From Planktothricoides sp. SR001 (GTDB lineage: Bacteria > Cyanobacteriota > Cyanobacteriia > Cyanobacteriales > Laspinemataceae): a stretch of 38,678 nucleotides of DNA. The notes under the pieces are model-generated. The model was given only the letters and a program-made list of their open reading frames with translations, did no database searches and was not told the origin of the DNA. Position 1 is the first letter of the stretch, and every line of letters starts with the position of its first letter. Location of the stretch: contig NZ_LIUQ01000012.1 in NCBI RefSeq assembly GCF_001276715.1, positions 99,004-137,681 of the forward strand. The letters are read 5' to 3'. A program made the translations under genes and the position numbers. Of this stretch, positions 17,043 through 24,842 are shown piece by piece.

Positions 17043-20030
17043 ATGCTTGACCGTACTGAACGCGCTGGTTTTGATGCCGATTTGAATGCTGTGGCAACTC
17101 TGGATGGCCAATCTTTAGCGGAGGCGATTAATCCAGTTAATGACCAACCGACGAATAATCGGATTAAGATTCGGGGGGCGAGGCAGCATAATCTGAAAAA
17201 TATCGATTTAGAATTGCCCCGCGATCGCCTGATTGTGTTTACTGGGGTGTCCGGTTCCGGCAAGTCTTCTCTGGCTTTTGATACGATTTTTGCGGAGGGA
17301 CAACGGCGTTATGTGGAGTCTCTGAGCGCTTATGCCCGTCAATTTTTGGGCCAATTGGATAAACCAGATGTGGAGTCGATTTCGGGACTGTCTCCAGCGA
17401 TTTCTATTGACCAAAAGTCAACTTCTAATAACCCTCGGTCTACGGTGGGGACGGTGACAGAAATTTATGATTATTTGCGATTATTATTTGGACGGGCTGG
17501 ATCACCCCACTGTCCCCACTGCGATCGCTCCATTGCCCCGCAAACTATTGATGAAATGTGCGATCGCATGATGCAACTAAGCGATCGGACTAAATTTCAA
17601 ATTCTTGCCCCAGTAGTACGCGGCAAAAAAGGCACTCACAAAAAACTCTTATCCAGCATTGCTTCTCAAGGATTTGTCCGGGTGCGGATTAATGGAGAAA
17701 TTTGCGAATTAACCGATGCGGTTGAACTGGATAAAAATCAAAAACATACCATTGAAATCGTCGTTGACCGACTGATTAAAAAACCGGGCATTGAAGAACG
17801 GTTAACGGATTCTTTATCGACGGCTTTACATCATGGGGAAGGATTGGCTTTAGTCGTAATTGAGGAACAGCCAGATTTACTCTTTTCGGAAAATTTTGCC
17901 TGTCCGGAACATGGGGCAGTGATGGAAGAACTTTCACCGCGATTATTCTCTTTTAATGCTCCCTATGGGGCTTGTCCTGACTGTCATGGTTTGGGCTATT
18001 TTCGCCGGTTTTCCCCAGATTTAATTATCCCAGATCCCGATGCTCCAGTGCATAGTGCGATCGCGGATGCGTTGCGGAGCAATATCGCGCCTTTGTCTGA
18101 CAAAGACAATCCTTATTACTTGTCCTTACTTTATAGTGTTGGCCAAGCATTAGGGTTTGAATTAGACAATGCTTGGAACCAGTTGAACGCTGAACAGCAA
18201 AAAGTGATTTTATTTGGCAGCGATGAACCAATTTTAATCAAACAAAAGCGCGAAAGCTATGAGCATCAATATATCGGAGTATTGGCTATGCTTGACCGCT
18301 ATTATGAGAACAGCGCCAGCGAACTGCAAAAACAAAAACTGGAACAATATCGCATCGATCAACCCTGTGCAACTTGCCAAGGACAGCGCCTCAAACCAGA
18401 AGCGTTATCAGTCCGAGTTGGACAGTATCGGATTAATCAAATTACCAGTGTTTCTATTCGCGAAGCCTTAACCCGAATTAATCAGTTAGAATTGAGCGAT
18501 CGCCAAGCAAAAATTGCCGAATTAGTTCTCCGAGAAATTCGCGCCCGCTTGCAATTTTTACTCGATGTTGGCTTAGACTACCTCACCCTCGACCGTTCAG
18601 CCATGACCCTTTCTGGGGGAGAAGCCCAGCGAATTCGTCTCGCGACCCAAATTGGTGCCGGATTAACCGGAGTGCTTTATGTATTAGATGAACCCAGCAT
18701 CGGACTACATCAACGAGACAACGGACGACTGTTAAAAACCTTAACCAAATTACGCAATTTGGGCAATACTTTAATTGTCGTTGAACATGACGAAGAAACC
18801 ATTAGAAGCGCCGATCATTTGGTGGATATTGGCCCAGGGGCAGGACTACATGGCGGAGAAATTGTCGTCCAAGGAACCTTAACGGAACTATTAAATAGTC
18901 AGCGTTCTTTGACCGGGGCTTATTTATCGGGAAAAATGGCCATTGACACCCCGGCAAACCGACGGGAAGGCAACGGCAAATCTCTTTATGTGAAAAACGC
19001 CAAACAAAATAATCTCAAAAATCTAGATATTGAGATTCCTTTAGGCAAACTTGTTTGTATTACTGGGGTGTCCGGTTCGGGGAAATCTACCCTGGTTAAT
19101 GAGTTATTATATCCGGCGTTGGAACATTATTTAACTCGGAAAGTCTCTCTACCCAAAGATATCGATCGCCTAGAAACGGTGCAAAAGCTATCCCCGAAAA
19201 AAAATCAGGTGATTGACCTCAAAGAAGCGATCGATAAAGTGATTATTATTGACCAATCACCTATTGGCCGAACTCCTCGGTCAAACCCGGCAACTTATAC
19301 GGGAGTTTTTGATATTATTCGGGGTTTATTTGCGGAAACCATTGAAGCCAAAGCCAGGGGATATCAACCGGGAAGATTTTCTTTTAATGTGAAAGGAGGA
19401 CGCTGTGAAGCTTGTAGCGGTCAAGGGGTTAATGTGATTTCCATGAACTTTTTGCCCGATGTTTATGTGCAATGTGAAATTTGCAAAGGGGCGCGATATA
19501 ACCGAGAAACTTTGCAAGTGAAATATAAGGATAAATCCATTGCCGAAGTGTTAAATATGACCGTGGAAGAAGCTTGTTCAATGTTTACAAATATTCCCCG
19601 CGCCGCCACTCGGCTGAAAACCTTAGTGGATGTAGGATTAGGATATATTACCCTGGGACAACCAGCGCCAACTCTTTCCGGTGGTGAAGCCCAACGGGTA
19701 AAGTTAGCCACGGAATTATCCCGTCGGGCCACAGGAAAAACCCTTTATTTAATTGATGAACCGACCACCGGCTTATCTTTTTATGATGTGCATCAGTTGT
19801 TGAATGTGTTACAACGGTTAGTAGATAAAGGCAATTCAATTTTAGTGATTGAACATAATTTAGACGTGATTCGTTGTGCAGACTGGGTGATTGATTTAGG
19901 CCCTGAAGGAGGCGATCGCGGTGGGGAAATTGTCGCCGTAGGCACCCCCGAACAAGTGTCAGAAAATTCTCACTCTTATACTGGGCAATATTTAAAACAA
20001 GTCTTACAACAACATCCGCCCAAACCATAA
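17043..20030 (+). CDS. uvrA: excinuclease ABC subunit UvrA
   Basis: The damage-recognition ATPase of nucleotide excision repair. With ATG 17043 it is 995 residues, at the upper end of the usual range. It has two ABC ATPase modules: Walker A GVSGSGKSS at about 68-76 and GVSGSGKST in the second half, with signatures LSGGEAQRIRLATQIG and LSGGEAQRVKLATELS, each followed by a Walker B. Zinc sites are visible as ACPDCHGLG, CATCQGQRLKP and the C-terminal CEACSGQG ... CEICKG pair. The frame stays open back to 16890, but those 51 codons are made of the heptamer repeat and are unlikely to be translated as part of UvrA. The 30 residues after the chosen start (MLDRTERAGFDADL...) are non-conserved. Confidence 0.96.
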   Translation: MLDRTERAGFDADLNAVATLDGQSLAEAINPVNDQPTNNRIKIRGARQHNLKNIDLELPRDRLIVFTGVSGSGKSSLAFDTIFAEGQRRYVESLSAYARQFLGQLDKPDVESISGLSPAISIDQKSTSNNPRSTVGTVTEIYDYLRLLFGRAGSPHCPHCDRSIAPQTIDEMCDRMMQLSDRTKFQILAPVVRGKKGTHKKLLSSIASQGFVRVRINGEICELTDAVELDKNQKHTIEIVVDRLIKKPGIEERLTDSLSTALHHGEGLALVVIEEQPDLLFSENFACPEHGAVMEELSPRLFSFNAPYGACPDCHGLGYFRRFSPDLIIPDPDAPVHSAIADALRSNIAPLSDKDNPYYLSLLYSVGQALGFELDNAWNQLNAEQQKVILFGSDEPILIKQKRESYEHQYIGVLAMLDRYYENSASELQKQKLEQYRIDQPCATCQGQRLKPEALSVRVGQYRINQITSVSIREALTRINQLELSDRQAKIAELVLREIRARLQFLLDVGLDYLTLDRSAMTLSGGEAQRIRLATQIGAGLTGVLYVLDEPSIGLHQRDNGRLLKTLTKLRNLGNTLIVVEHDEETIRSADHLVDIGPGAGLHGGEIVVQGTLTELLNSQRSLTGAYLSGKMAIDTPANRREGNGKSLYVKNAKQNNLKNLDIEIPLGKLVCITGVSGSGKSTLVNELLYPALEHYLTRKVSLPKDIDRLETVQKLSPKKNQVIDLKEAIDKVIIIDQSPIGRTPRSNPATYTGVFDIIRGLFAETIEAKARGYQPGRFSFNVKGGRCEACSGQGVNVISMNFLPDVYVQCEICKGARYNRETLQVKYKDKSIAEVLNMTVEEACSMFTNIPRAATRLKTLVDVGLGYITLGQPAPTLSGGEAQRVKLATELSRRATGKTLYLIDEPTTGLSFYDVHQLLNVLQRLVDKGNSILVIEHNLDVIRCADWVIDLGPEGGDRGGEIVAVGTPEQVSENSHSYTGQYLKQVLQQHPPKP

Positions 20031-20047
20031 CTTTTGACTCTAAAAAT

Positions 20048-20091
20048 CCCCCCTTTTTTAAGGCAATGCCCTGAGCTTGTCGAAAGGGGGG
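20048..20091. repeat. CCCCCCTTT hairpin dispersed repeat after uvrA
   Basis: A 9-bp perfect stem (20048-20056 with 20083-20091) encloses a 26-nt loop with the word ctgagcttgtcgaaa. A related word (cctgagtttatcgaaggg) is at 29282-29300, and a sister hairpin is at 34860-34890. It may end uvrA transcription, but it reads as a dispersed repeat. Confidence 0.55.
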
Positions 20092-20197
20092 TTGGGGGGA
20101 TCGACGCCGGTATTTTCCCAGAATCGTCTATTGGTTATGCGTGATTGGTTAAGGGCGCAAGCATTGCGCCCCTACATGAAATAACGATTTTTATTAC

Positions 20198-20238
20198 AAC
20201 CAATAACCAACAACCAACAACTAACAACCAACAACCCA
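20198..20238. repeat. CCAACAA satellite before the collagen-like gene
   Basis: caataaccaacaaccaacaa-type heptamers, seven or so in number, end just before the ATG at 20246. Any ribosome-binding site of that gene would have to be inside the satellite, and none is recognisable. Confidence 0.85.
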
Positions 20239-20245
20239 AAAAAAT

Positions 20246-21646
20246 ATGAAACTACATTTTTTAGCCAAACTTTCAGCAATTCTTTTTTTAGTAGGCAGTG
20301 GTGTAATTTTTCTGCCCATTGCTGATAGTTTTTTCTGTCCTCGGTTGGTATTCAGTCGAGAAATCAACGACTTTGGTGACGAGGGCAGTGATGGGAGTAA
20401 TGGTCGCAGTGGTGCAGATGGTCGCAATGGTGAAAATCGCACGATTTTTGTGGATGGTTCCGAATTATATCTAAACCTATCTGGGGAAGATGGGGAGGAT
20501 GGGGATGATGGGGAAGATGGGGATGATGCCCGGTCTTGTCGCCAACCGAACCGGGCCGATCGCGACCAAGAAGGGGCTGATGGTGGGGACGGAGGTGACG
20601 GGGGACGAGGTGGCAATGGCGGCAATGGCGGGGCTTTGACGGTGTATTACACCAACCTTGAAGACCTGAAAAAAATCTATGTACTCGCTGACGGAGGCAG
20701 TGGTGGCAGTGGGGGAGAACGGGGATATGGTGGCGATGGTTGCGAATGTCGCGATCGCCGCTGGAATGAAGAAGTTTGTACCGGGACTCCGGGAAATCCC
20801 GACTACCGTTGTGAAACCCGTTCTTTTGTTTGTAGCGATGGCGATGATGGGGATGATGGCAGTTCTGGGAGTTCTGGGAGTGATGGCAAATTGGGCACTT
20901 TAAGGCTAATTCAAGGGACCGAACTTTTGCCCCAGGAACAACCGGCGATCGCCCGTTCTTTAGCGGAATTTAGCAATCAAACCTTTGTCTTATCTAAACA
21001 TATCTGGGAAAGGCGCCGTGGGGCAAAGAATTTATTAGGCAGTAACTCAATTATTGCCGATGAATATCGTCAGTTTATCAAACGCATTGAAAAGCAGGTA
21101 CAACTGGTCTGGAATGCGGAGCGATCGCCCAGAAATTTTGCCAACACCAGAGTCACATTTCAGCTAAAAGATGACCAAACCGTAGAAATGTCTGTTCCCG
21201 AAGAACTTTGGCTACAAACCAGCCAAATTGAAACCGATAACCAGACTCAATTCGTCATTTCTCAGGCAATTTTAGCCAGTGAAGCCACCCAACTTAGGCT
21301 AGTGGATATCGCCAACAATGGCAAAAATTTGCAACTAACCTTAATTGACGTAGCCAGACAATCACATATTTTAGACACGGAATTAGAAATAGTCTATCAA
21401 ACCACTCCTGCTGCCCCAAGAGGACGATTTGATGATAATTATACCACCCGCTATCAAGGCAAAATACCCCCTGAATTAGTCTCATTTACTTCAGATCGCT
21501 TTACCGTCAATATCGGTCAATTACCCATTGCCGAACAATATTTACGCAGCGGCTTAAATATCAAAATTGAATTACGGATTATTCGCTTTTTAGGTGAACG
21601 GTCAGCGGAACAAAAAATCGAATGGCGCGGGGCAATTAGAAGGTAA
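20246..21646 (+). CDS. secreted collagen-like Gly/Asp-rich protein
   Basis: 466 residues. A signal peptide or N-terminal anchor (MKLHFLAKLSAILFLVGSGV...) is followed by a ~190-residue stretch dominated by Gly-X-X triplets rich in Asp, Glu, Ser and Asn (EGSDGSNGRSGADGRNG, GEDGEDGDDGEDGDD, GGDGGDGGRGGNGG). This is broken by a short Cys-containing insert (CECRDRRWNEEVC ... RCETRSFVC) with four to six cysteines that could form disulfides. The C-terminal 250 residues look like a mixed beta domain with no family I recognise. No proline-rich GPP triplets are present, so a true collagen helix is uncertain; the acidic repeats suggest calcium binding. It would be exported to the periplasm or cell surface. 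It stands alone on the plus strand. Confidence 0.82.
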   Translation: MKLHFLAKLSAILFLVGSGVIFLPIADSFFCPRLVFSREINDFGDEGSDGSNGRSGADGRNGENRTIFVDGSELYLNLSGEDGEDGDDGEDGDDARSCRQPNRADRDQEGADGGDGGDGGRGGNGGNGGALTVYYTNLEDLKKIYVLADGGSGGSGGERGYGGDGCECRDRRWNEEVCTGTPGNPDYRCETRSFVCSDGDDGDDGSSGSSGSDGKLGTLRLIQGTELLPQEQPAIARSLAEFSNQTFVLSKHIWERRRGAKNLLGSNSIIADEYRQFIKRIEKQVQLVWNAERSPRNFANTRVTFQLKDDQTVEMSVPEELWLQTSQIETDNQTQFVISQAILASEATQLRLVDIANNGKNLQLTLIDVARQSHILDTELEIVYQTTPAAPRGRFDDNYTTRYQGKIPPELVSFTSDRFTVNIGQLPIAEQYLRSGLNIKIELRIIRFLGERSAEQKIEWRGAIRR

Positions 21647-21670
21647 AAAATTGGCCTGGGGCAGAGAAAC

Positions 21671-21698
21671 GAGATATGAGAAACCGGGTTTCTTGGTT
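21671..21698. repeat. solo GAAACCGGGTTTC palindrome
   Basis: A single palindrome (21680-21692) with the flank gatatga and ggttg, as in the left and right edges of the composite repeat. It looks like a composite copy that lost its middle. Confidence 0.75.
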
Positions 21699-21718
21699 GC
21701 TTATCAAAGGTGGAAGAA

Positions 21719-21812
21719 GCGATCGCATCTTGGGGATATGAGAAACCGGGTTTCTTTTCGGAATTCACCAAAAATTTCGGCAAGAAACATGAGAAACCCG
21801 GTTTCTTGTTTG
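21719..21812 (+). repeat. composite repeat copy A
   Basis: Order of parts: GCGATCGC, atcttggg, left palindrome GAAACCGGGTTTC (21742-21754), a conserved 38-bp middle (tcggaattcaccaaaaattt core), right palindrome GAAACCCGGTTTC (21793-21805), then ttgttt. The left and right palindromes are reverse complements of each other as well as near-palindromic on their own. The distance between left and right starts is 51 bp. Confidence 0.93.
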
Positions 21813-21813
21813 G

Positions 21814-21907
21814 GCGATCGCATCTTGGGGCATGAGAAACCGGGTTTCTTCTCGGAATTCACCAAAAATTTGGGCAAGAAACATAAGAAACCCGGTTTCT
21901 TGGTTGC
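21814..21907 (+). repeat. composite repeat copy B
   Basis: Same order as copy A and directly next to it. Palindromes at 21836-21848 and 21887-21899, 51 bp apart. It is followed after about 50 bp by the RelB-like antitoxin start. Confidence 0.93.
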
Positions 21908-21956
21908 TTCACCTCATCGGATAAGCTATAATTACTATAAGTGTTTGGATTTTGAT

Positions 21957-22181
21957 ATGGAAACAAGTTTAAATCTTGAATATATTACTAACCAAGATGG
22001 AGAAATAAGCGCTGTAGTGATTCCAATTGATCTATGGCGAAAAATTATACCTAATCAAGAGGTTTCTACCGAGCAACTTGCGGACGCGATAGAAGATTAT
22101 TGCATGAACAAAGCAATGGATGAAGCAGTTAACACTCCTTTGTTAGATCGTTCTGAAGCTTTAGCGTATCTTGAGGAATAA
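21957..22181 (+). CDS. small type II antitoxin-like protein (RelB/Phd-type partner)
   Basis: 74 residues from ATG 21957 (METSLNLEYITNQDGEISAVVIPIDLWRKI ...). The frame is open further upstream, but that part is composite-repeat sequence. The N-terminal half has the beta-strand-rich look of Phd/YefM-like antitoxins (a 'DGEISAVVIPIDLW' strand pair) and the C-terminal half is acidic and helical, as expected for a toxin-wrapping tail. It ends 5 bp before a RelE/ParE-like toxin frame with a GTG start. The toxin is frameshifted, so this is now probably an orphan antitoxin. Assignment is by context and general look, not by a specific family motif. Confidence 0.72.
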   Translation: METSLNLEYITNQDGEISAVVIPIDLWRKIIPNQEVSTEQLADAIEDYCMNKAMDEAVNTPLLDRSEALAYLEE

Positions 22182-22186
22182 TTATC

Positions 22187-22451
22187 GTGGAAGTTCAATA
22201 CCGTCAAGCTTTCCTAAAAGACTTGAAACAAGAGTTACCCTTCATACCAAAGCATCTACGATTTAGCATTTACCACTCTACCATCAATCAACACATTACA
22301 GGACATTTCTGACATTAAAGCAATGAAAGGTTACGCAGGGCGTTATCGGATTCGCATCGGCGATTATCGGATTGGCATAGAAGTTAATGAAAATGTTATA
22401 GAAATAATGCGAGTGCTCCATCGTCGGGAATTTTATCGTTATTTTCCCTAG
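22187..22451 (+). pseudogene. frameshifted RelE/ParE-family toxin
   Basis: GTG 22187 opens VEVQYRQAFLKDLK; in the next frame the protein continues YQSIYDLAFTTLPSI, then DISDIKAMKGYAGRYRIRIG, DYRIGIEV and IMRVLHRREFYRYFP to TAG 22449-22451. The second part is the RelE/ParE core (GYAGRYRIRIGDYRIGI and the HRREFYRYFP end). The total length is 265 nt, one more than a multiple of three, so a single insertion (or two-base loss) near 22228-22245 has broken it. If this is not a sequencing error, the toxin is dead and the antitoxin has no partner. Confidence 0.85.
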
Positions 22452-22500
22452 CAGAAGTCAGAAAACCCGTTTCTTTGTTGGTTATGAAAGATGGAAATGA

Positions 22501-22594
22501 GCGATCGCATCTTGGGGCATGAGAAACCGGGTTTCTTCTCGGAATTACCCAAAAATTTCGGCAATAAACATGAGAAACCCGGTTTCTTGGTTGA
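22501..22594 (+). repeat. composite repeat copy C
   Basis: GCGATCGC then palindromes at 22523-22535 and 22574-22586, 51 bp apart, ending ggttgagcg. A decayed extra right half (gaaaacccgtttc) lies just upstream at 22461-22475. It separates the RelBE-like module from the next pair. Confidence 0.93.
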
Positions 22595-22752
22595 GCGATA
22601 AAAGGAAAGAGGGGCGCGATCGCTTTTTGCAATGAGCGATCGCTGCTAAACTATTAGCGTCGATTATTCTGTCACGCGATAAACATTAATCTTGTTTTTA
22701 TAATCGCTCTATTAATCACGATACTTGTATTTATTTGGTTGTTAAAATAACA

Positions 22753-23055
22753 ATGAATTCAGCCGCGCAGATACTTGCTAATCTCACGGGGAAAACCCGA
22801 TTGGAAGCAGTAAACATCCTAGCAGCCCAAGGGTTTCAATTCAAAAGTCAGACAATAGGTGGATACGAAAACTTCGAGCATCCTGATGGTAGTATAATTC
22901 ATATTAGGCCAACCGGAGAAATTGTCAGAACGGGGCAAAAGATTCGCGGGACAAACGGAAAATATTACCGTCGCCGATATAATCAATATGGAGAGCAAAT
23001 AAAATTTATCCCAGGCGACAACACTCACAATACTGGAGAAAACTTAAGTTTATGA
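22753..23055 (+). CDS. orphan polymorphic-toxin-type domain protein (predicted RNase)
   Basis: 100 residues from ATG 22753; a TTG six codons earlier is possible. The N-terminal ~35 residues look helical (AAQILANLTGKTRLEAVNIL). The rest is a compact basic beta domain (GYENFEHPDGSIIHIRPTGE, VRTGQK, GKYYRRRYNQYGEQI, GDNTHNTGENL). The HPDGS-I-IRP-GE-R-TG pattern with a His, an Arg-rich strand and a closing T-H-TGE is what I associate with C-terminal toxin domains of polymorphic or contact-dependent toxins, of the small RNase type. There is no export domain, so it stands alone as a cytosolic toxin. The stop overlaps the next start (ATGA), typical of toxin/immunity pairs. Function is inferred, not shown. 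Confidence 0.68.
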   Translation: MNSAAQILANLTGKTRLEAVNILAAQGFQFKSQTIGGYENFEHPDGSIIHIRPTGEIVRTGQKIRGTNGKYYRRRYNQYGEQIKFIPGDNTHNTGENLSL

Positions 23056-23465
23056 CGGCAACGATTACCCAAAACCTAACAACTTTTTTAGAAGATTTAA
23101 AAAGCGCTGATTTAGTTGGTATATCTTTACTGCCCAACTATCTCGGATTACGTCTTGATTTTACTTTTGGGCCAGAATTTGGTGATGCGGCGATCGAACT
23201 CGATCGCCTGGTTCACCTGGTGCTTTCTCAACCCATCAATCCAGGTGATGAAAATTGCTGCTTTTGGGTGGGAGAAGTAGAACTGAGAAAACTTGAGTCA
23301 GGTTTCGGGAGTCAAATATTATCTGATTTATCCTATTCTTTCAAAAATAACAACGAAAACCTTCAGGCAAGTTCAGATTCATTGATTTATTTTCGCTTGC
23401 AGGGAGATATCTACATTGAGGTTGTTTGCGGCAGTTATAAAATATTTCAAGAATTTCTCAAGTAA
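23052..23465 (+). CDS. predicted immunity/antitoxin partner of the upstream toxin-domain gene
   Basis: 137 acidic residues (MTATITQNLTTFLEDLKSADL ... LRLDFTFGPEFGDAAIELDRLV ... FRLQGDIYIEVVCGSYKIFQEFLK). No family name comes to mind. The mixed alpha/beta pattern, negative charge and four-base overlap with the preceding basic toxin-like gene fit an immunity protein that binds it. Coupled translation would make the two products in a fixed ratio. Composite repeats C and D flank the pair. Confidence 0.65.
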   Translation: MTATITQNLTTFLEDLKSADLVGISLLPNYLGLRLDFTFGPEFGDAAIELDRLVHLVLSQPINPGDENCCFWVGEVELRKLESGFGSQILSDLSYSFKNNNENLQASSDSLIYFRLQGDIYIEVVCGSYKIFQEFLK

Positions 23466-23482
23466 AGGGAATTGGGTGGTAA

Positions 23483-23577
23483 GCGATCGCATCTTGGGGA
23501 TATGAGAAACCGGGTTTCTTCTCGGAATTAACCAAAAATTTGGGCAAGAAACATCAGAAACCCGGTTTCTTGGTTGG
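23483..23577 (+). repeat. composite repeat copy D
   Basis: GCGATCGC then palindromes at 23506-23518 and 23557-23569, 51 bp apart, ending ggttgggcg. It starts 18 bp after the immunity-like gene and ends just before the end of the VapC gene on the opposite strand. Confidence 0.93.
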
Positions 23578-23605
23578 GCGATAAAATGAAAGAGGGTCGC
23601 GATCG

Positions 23606-24028
23606 CTACAGCGTCCAATCTTCAATTTTTAGTCCAGGAACCTGACCAAAATCTCGTTGATTCCTGGTGACAACAGTAGCACCAATAGATAAAGCGATCG
23701 CCGCAATTCGCATATCTTTTTGCAGGCGATTTTTACGCAAAGGAGGATGATATTTTAAAAGTTGCTTGAGACAATTATCCGCCTCTGGTGTAAAATTTAA
23801 GACCTCAATAGATTGGAGATATTGTACAGTTGTCCAAAGTTTTGAATAAAGTTCCGGGAGGTTATGCACCTGGGATGGATCGTTAATCCTGCCAACCCAG
23901 CCATTAAAAAGTTCTTGAACCGTGATAATTGTGATGGCAAACTGATGCTGTCCTGCCTTAGCAGTCAGTTGAGGATGATTGTAGAGAATCAGTGAAATAC
24001 AATCAGTATCCAAAATATATTGACACAC
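23606..24028 (-). CDS. VapC-like PIN-domain ribonuclease toxin
   Basis: 140 residues with the PIN-domain acidic set: D7 (YILDTDCIS), E39 (TVQELFNGW), D105 (LQKDMRIAAIALS) and D126 (TRNQRDFGQVPGL). VapC toxins are Mg-dependent RNases that cut tRNA or rRNA. The start is GTG 24028, with an AGGTGG about 8 nt upstream, 12 bp after the stop of the upstream antitoxin-like gene, so the two are translated from one message. All catalytic residues are present, so it is probably active. It is on the opposite strand from the other two small modules. Confidence 0.92.
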   Translation of the reverse strand: MCQYILDTDCISLILYNHPQLTAKAGQHQFAITIITVQELFNGWVGRINDPSQVHNLPELYSKLWTTVQYLQSIEVLNFTPEADNCLKQLLKYHPPLRKNRLQKDMRIAAIALSIGATVVTRNQRDFGQVPGLKIEDWTL

Positions 24029-24040
24029 CCTTAGCCACCT

Positions 24041-24397
24041 CTACAGATAATAGGAAGGATCGACTTCCGAATCATCGTCTGAGTTTCTTTCAGCATGAAT
24101 TGATTCTATAATGGCCGCAAAATCAGCATCGTCTTTAAAGACCCCAGCAAATTTTATCCAAGTAGGTTCTTTTTCTGGAATCGGCACATTCCATGAAATC
24201 GCTTCTATGTTTTTTAGTCGTTCTAAAAAATTCGCTTGAATTTGTGCGATCGCCTCTTCTCGTGTTGCTGCTTTCACTCGACAGTCGGGAAACTCTCTAA
24301 TCGATGCCGCAACTTGCCCAGATGTTACGGGTTCTATCAGTAACGTGACTTTGAGGTTGCTTAATGGATGGGACTGCGATAAGTCTAATTTCATCAT
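24041..24397 (-). CDS. HicB-like antitoxin-type protein paired with VapC
   Basis: 118 residues. The central section (LIEPVTSGQVAASIREFPDC, AATREEAIAQIQANFLERL) has the look of the HicB-like half-domain (a beta-sheet 'x-S-x-x-E-F-P-x-x-x-x-x-A-x-T-x-E-E-A' pattern) that cyanobacteria often pair with PIN toxins. The C-terminal acidic tail (ERNSDDDSEVDPSYYL) suits toxin binding. It precedes vapC by 12 bp on the same strand. The pairing is seen; the family call is moderate. Confidence 0.75.
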   Translation of the reverse strand: MMKLDLSQSHPLSNLKVTLLIEPVTSGQVAASIREFPDCRVKAATREEAIAQIQANFLERLKNIEAISWNVPIPEKEPTWIKFAGVFKDDADFAAIIESIHAERNSDDDSEVDPSYYL

Positions 24398-24447
24398 CTT
24401 AAGTTCAATTTTGACAAGAGTAATTTCATTTTAGCGCAGACATTGAA

Positions 24448-24544
24448 GCGATCGCGCTTTTCCTGGGACATGAGAAACCGGGTTTCTTCTCGGAATTCAC
24501 CACAAATTTGGGCAAGACACATGAGAAACCCGGTTTCTTGGTTG
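24448..24544 (+). repeat. composite repeat copy E
   Basis: GCGATCGC then palindromes at 24474-24486 and 24525-24537, 51 bp apart. The link after the octamer is altered (gcttttcctggg in place of atcttggg). It lies directly upstream of the HicB-like gene. Confidence 0.92.
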
Positions 24545-24545
24545 A

Positions 24546-24640
24546 GCGATCGCATCTTGGGATATGAGAAACCGGGTTTCTTCTCGGAATCCGCCAAAAA
24601 TTTCGGCAGAAAACATAAGAAACCCGGTTTCTTGGTTGGT
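24546..24640 (+). repeat. composite repeat copy F
   Basis: GCGATCGC then palindromes at 24568-24580 and 24619-24631, 51 bp apart, followed by ggttggttatgaaag and another GCGATCGC at 24658-24665. It is tandem with copy E. Confidence 0.93.
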
Positions 24641-24842
24641 TATGAAAGTTTGAGGGAGCGATCGCTATAGCTACTTCAATTAAGATTAGTACAATTATGT
24701 AGGAGCGTAAGCATTGCGCCAATGATGTTTTGTCTCAGGCACAATTGAAATAGCTATATATATTGAAAATGGGCGTTTTCTTTAAAAAAAGCTGATTATG
24801 CTTACTATTTTACTGTATTACGCTTGTTTTCAATATTACTCT

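Noticed and set aside
21594-21956. Longer antitoxin starting at 21594
   Set aside because: The extra 121 codons run through composite repeats A and B and the end of the collagen-like gene; ATG 21957 fits a normal antitoxin length.
21671-24640. Evenly spaced palindromic repeats as a CRISPR array
   Set aside because: The 13-bp palindromes are in pairs with a conserved, not variable, 38-bp middle; gaps between pairs hold genes; no cas genes are present.
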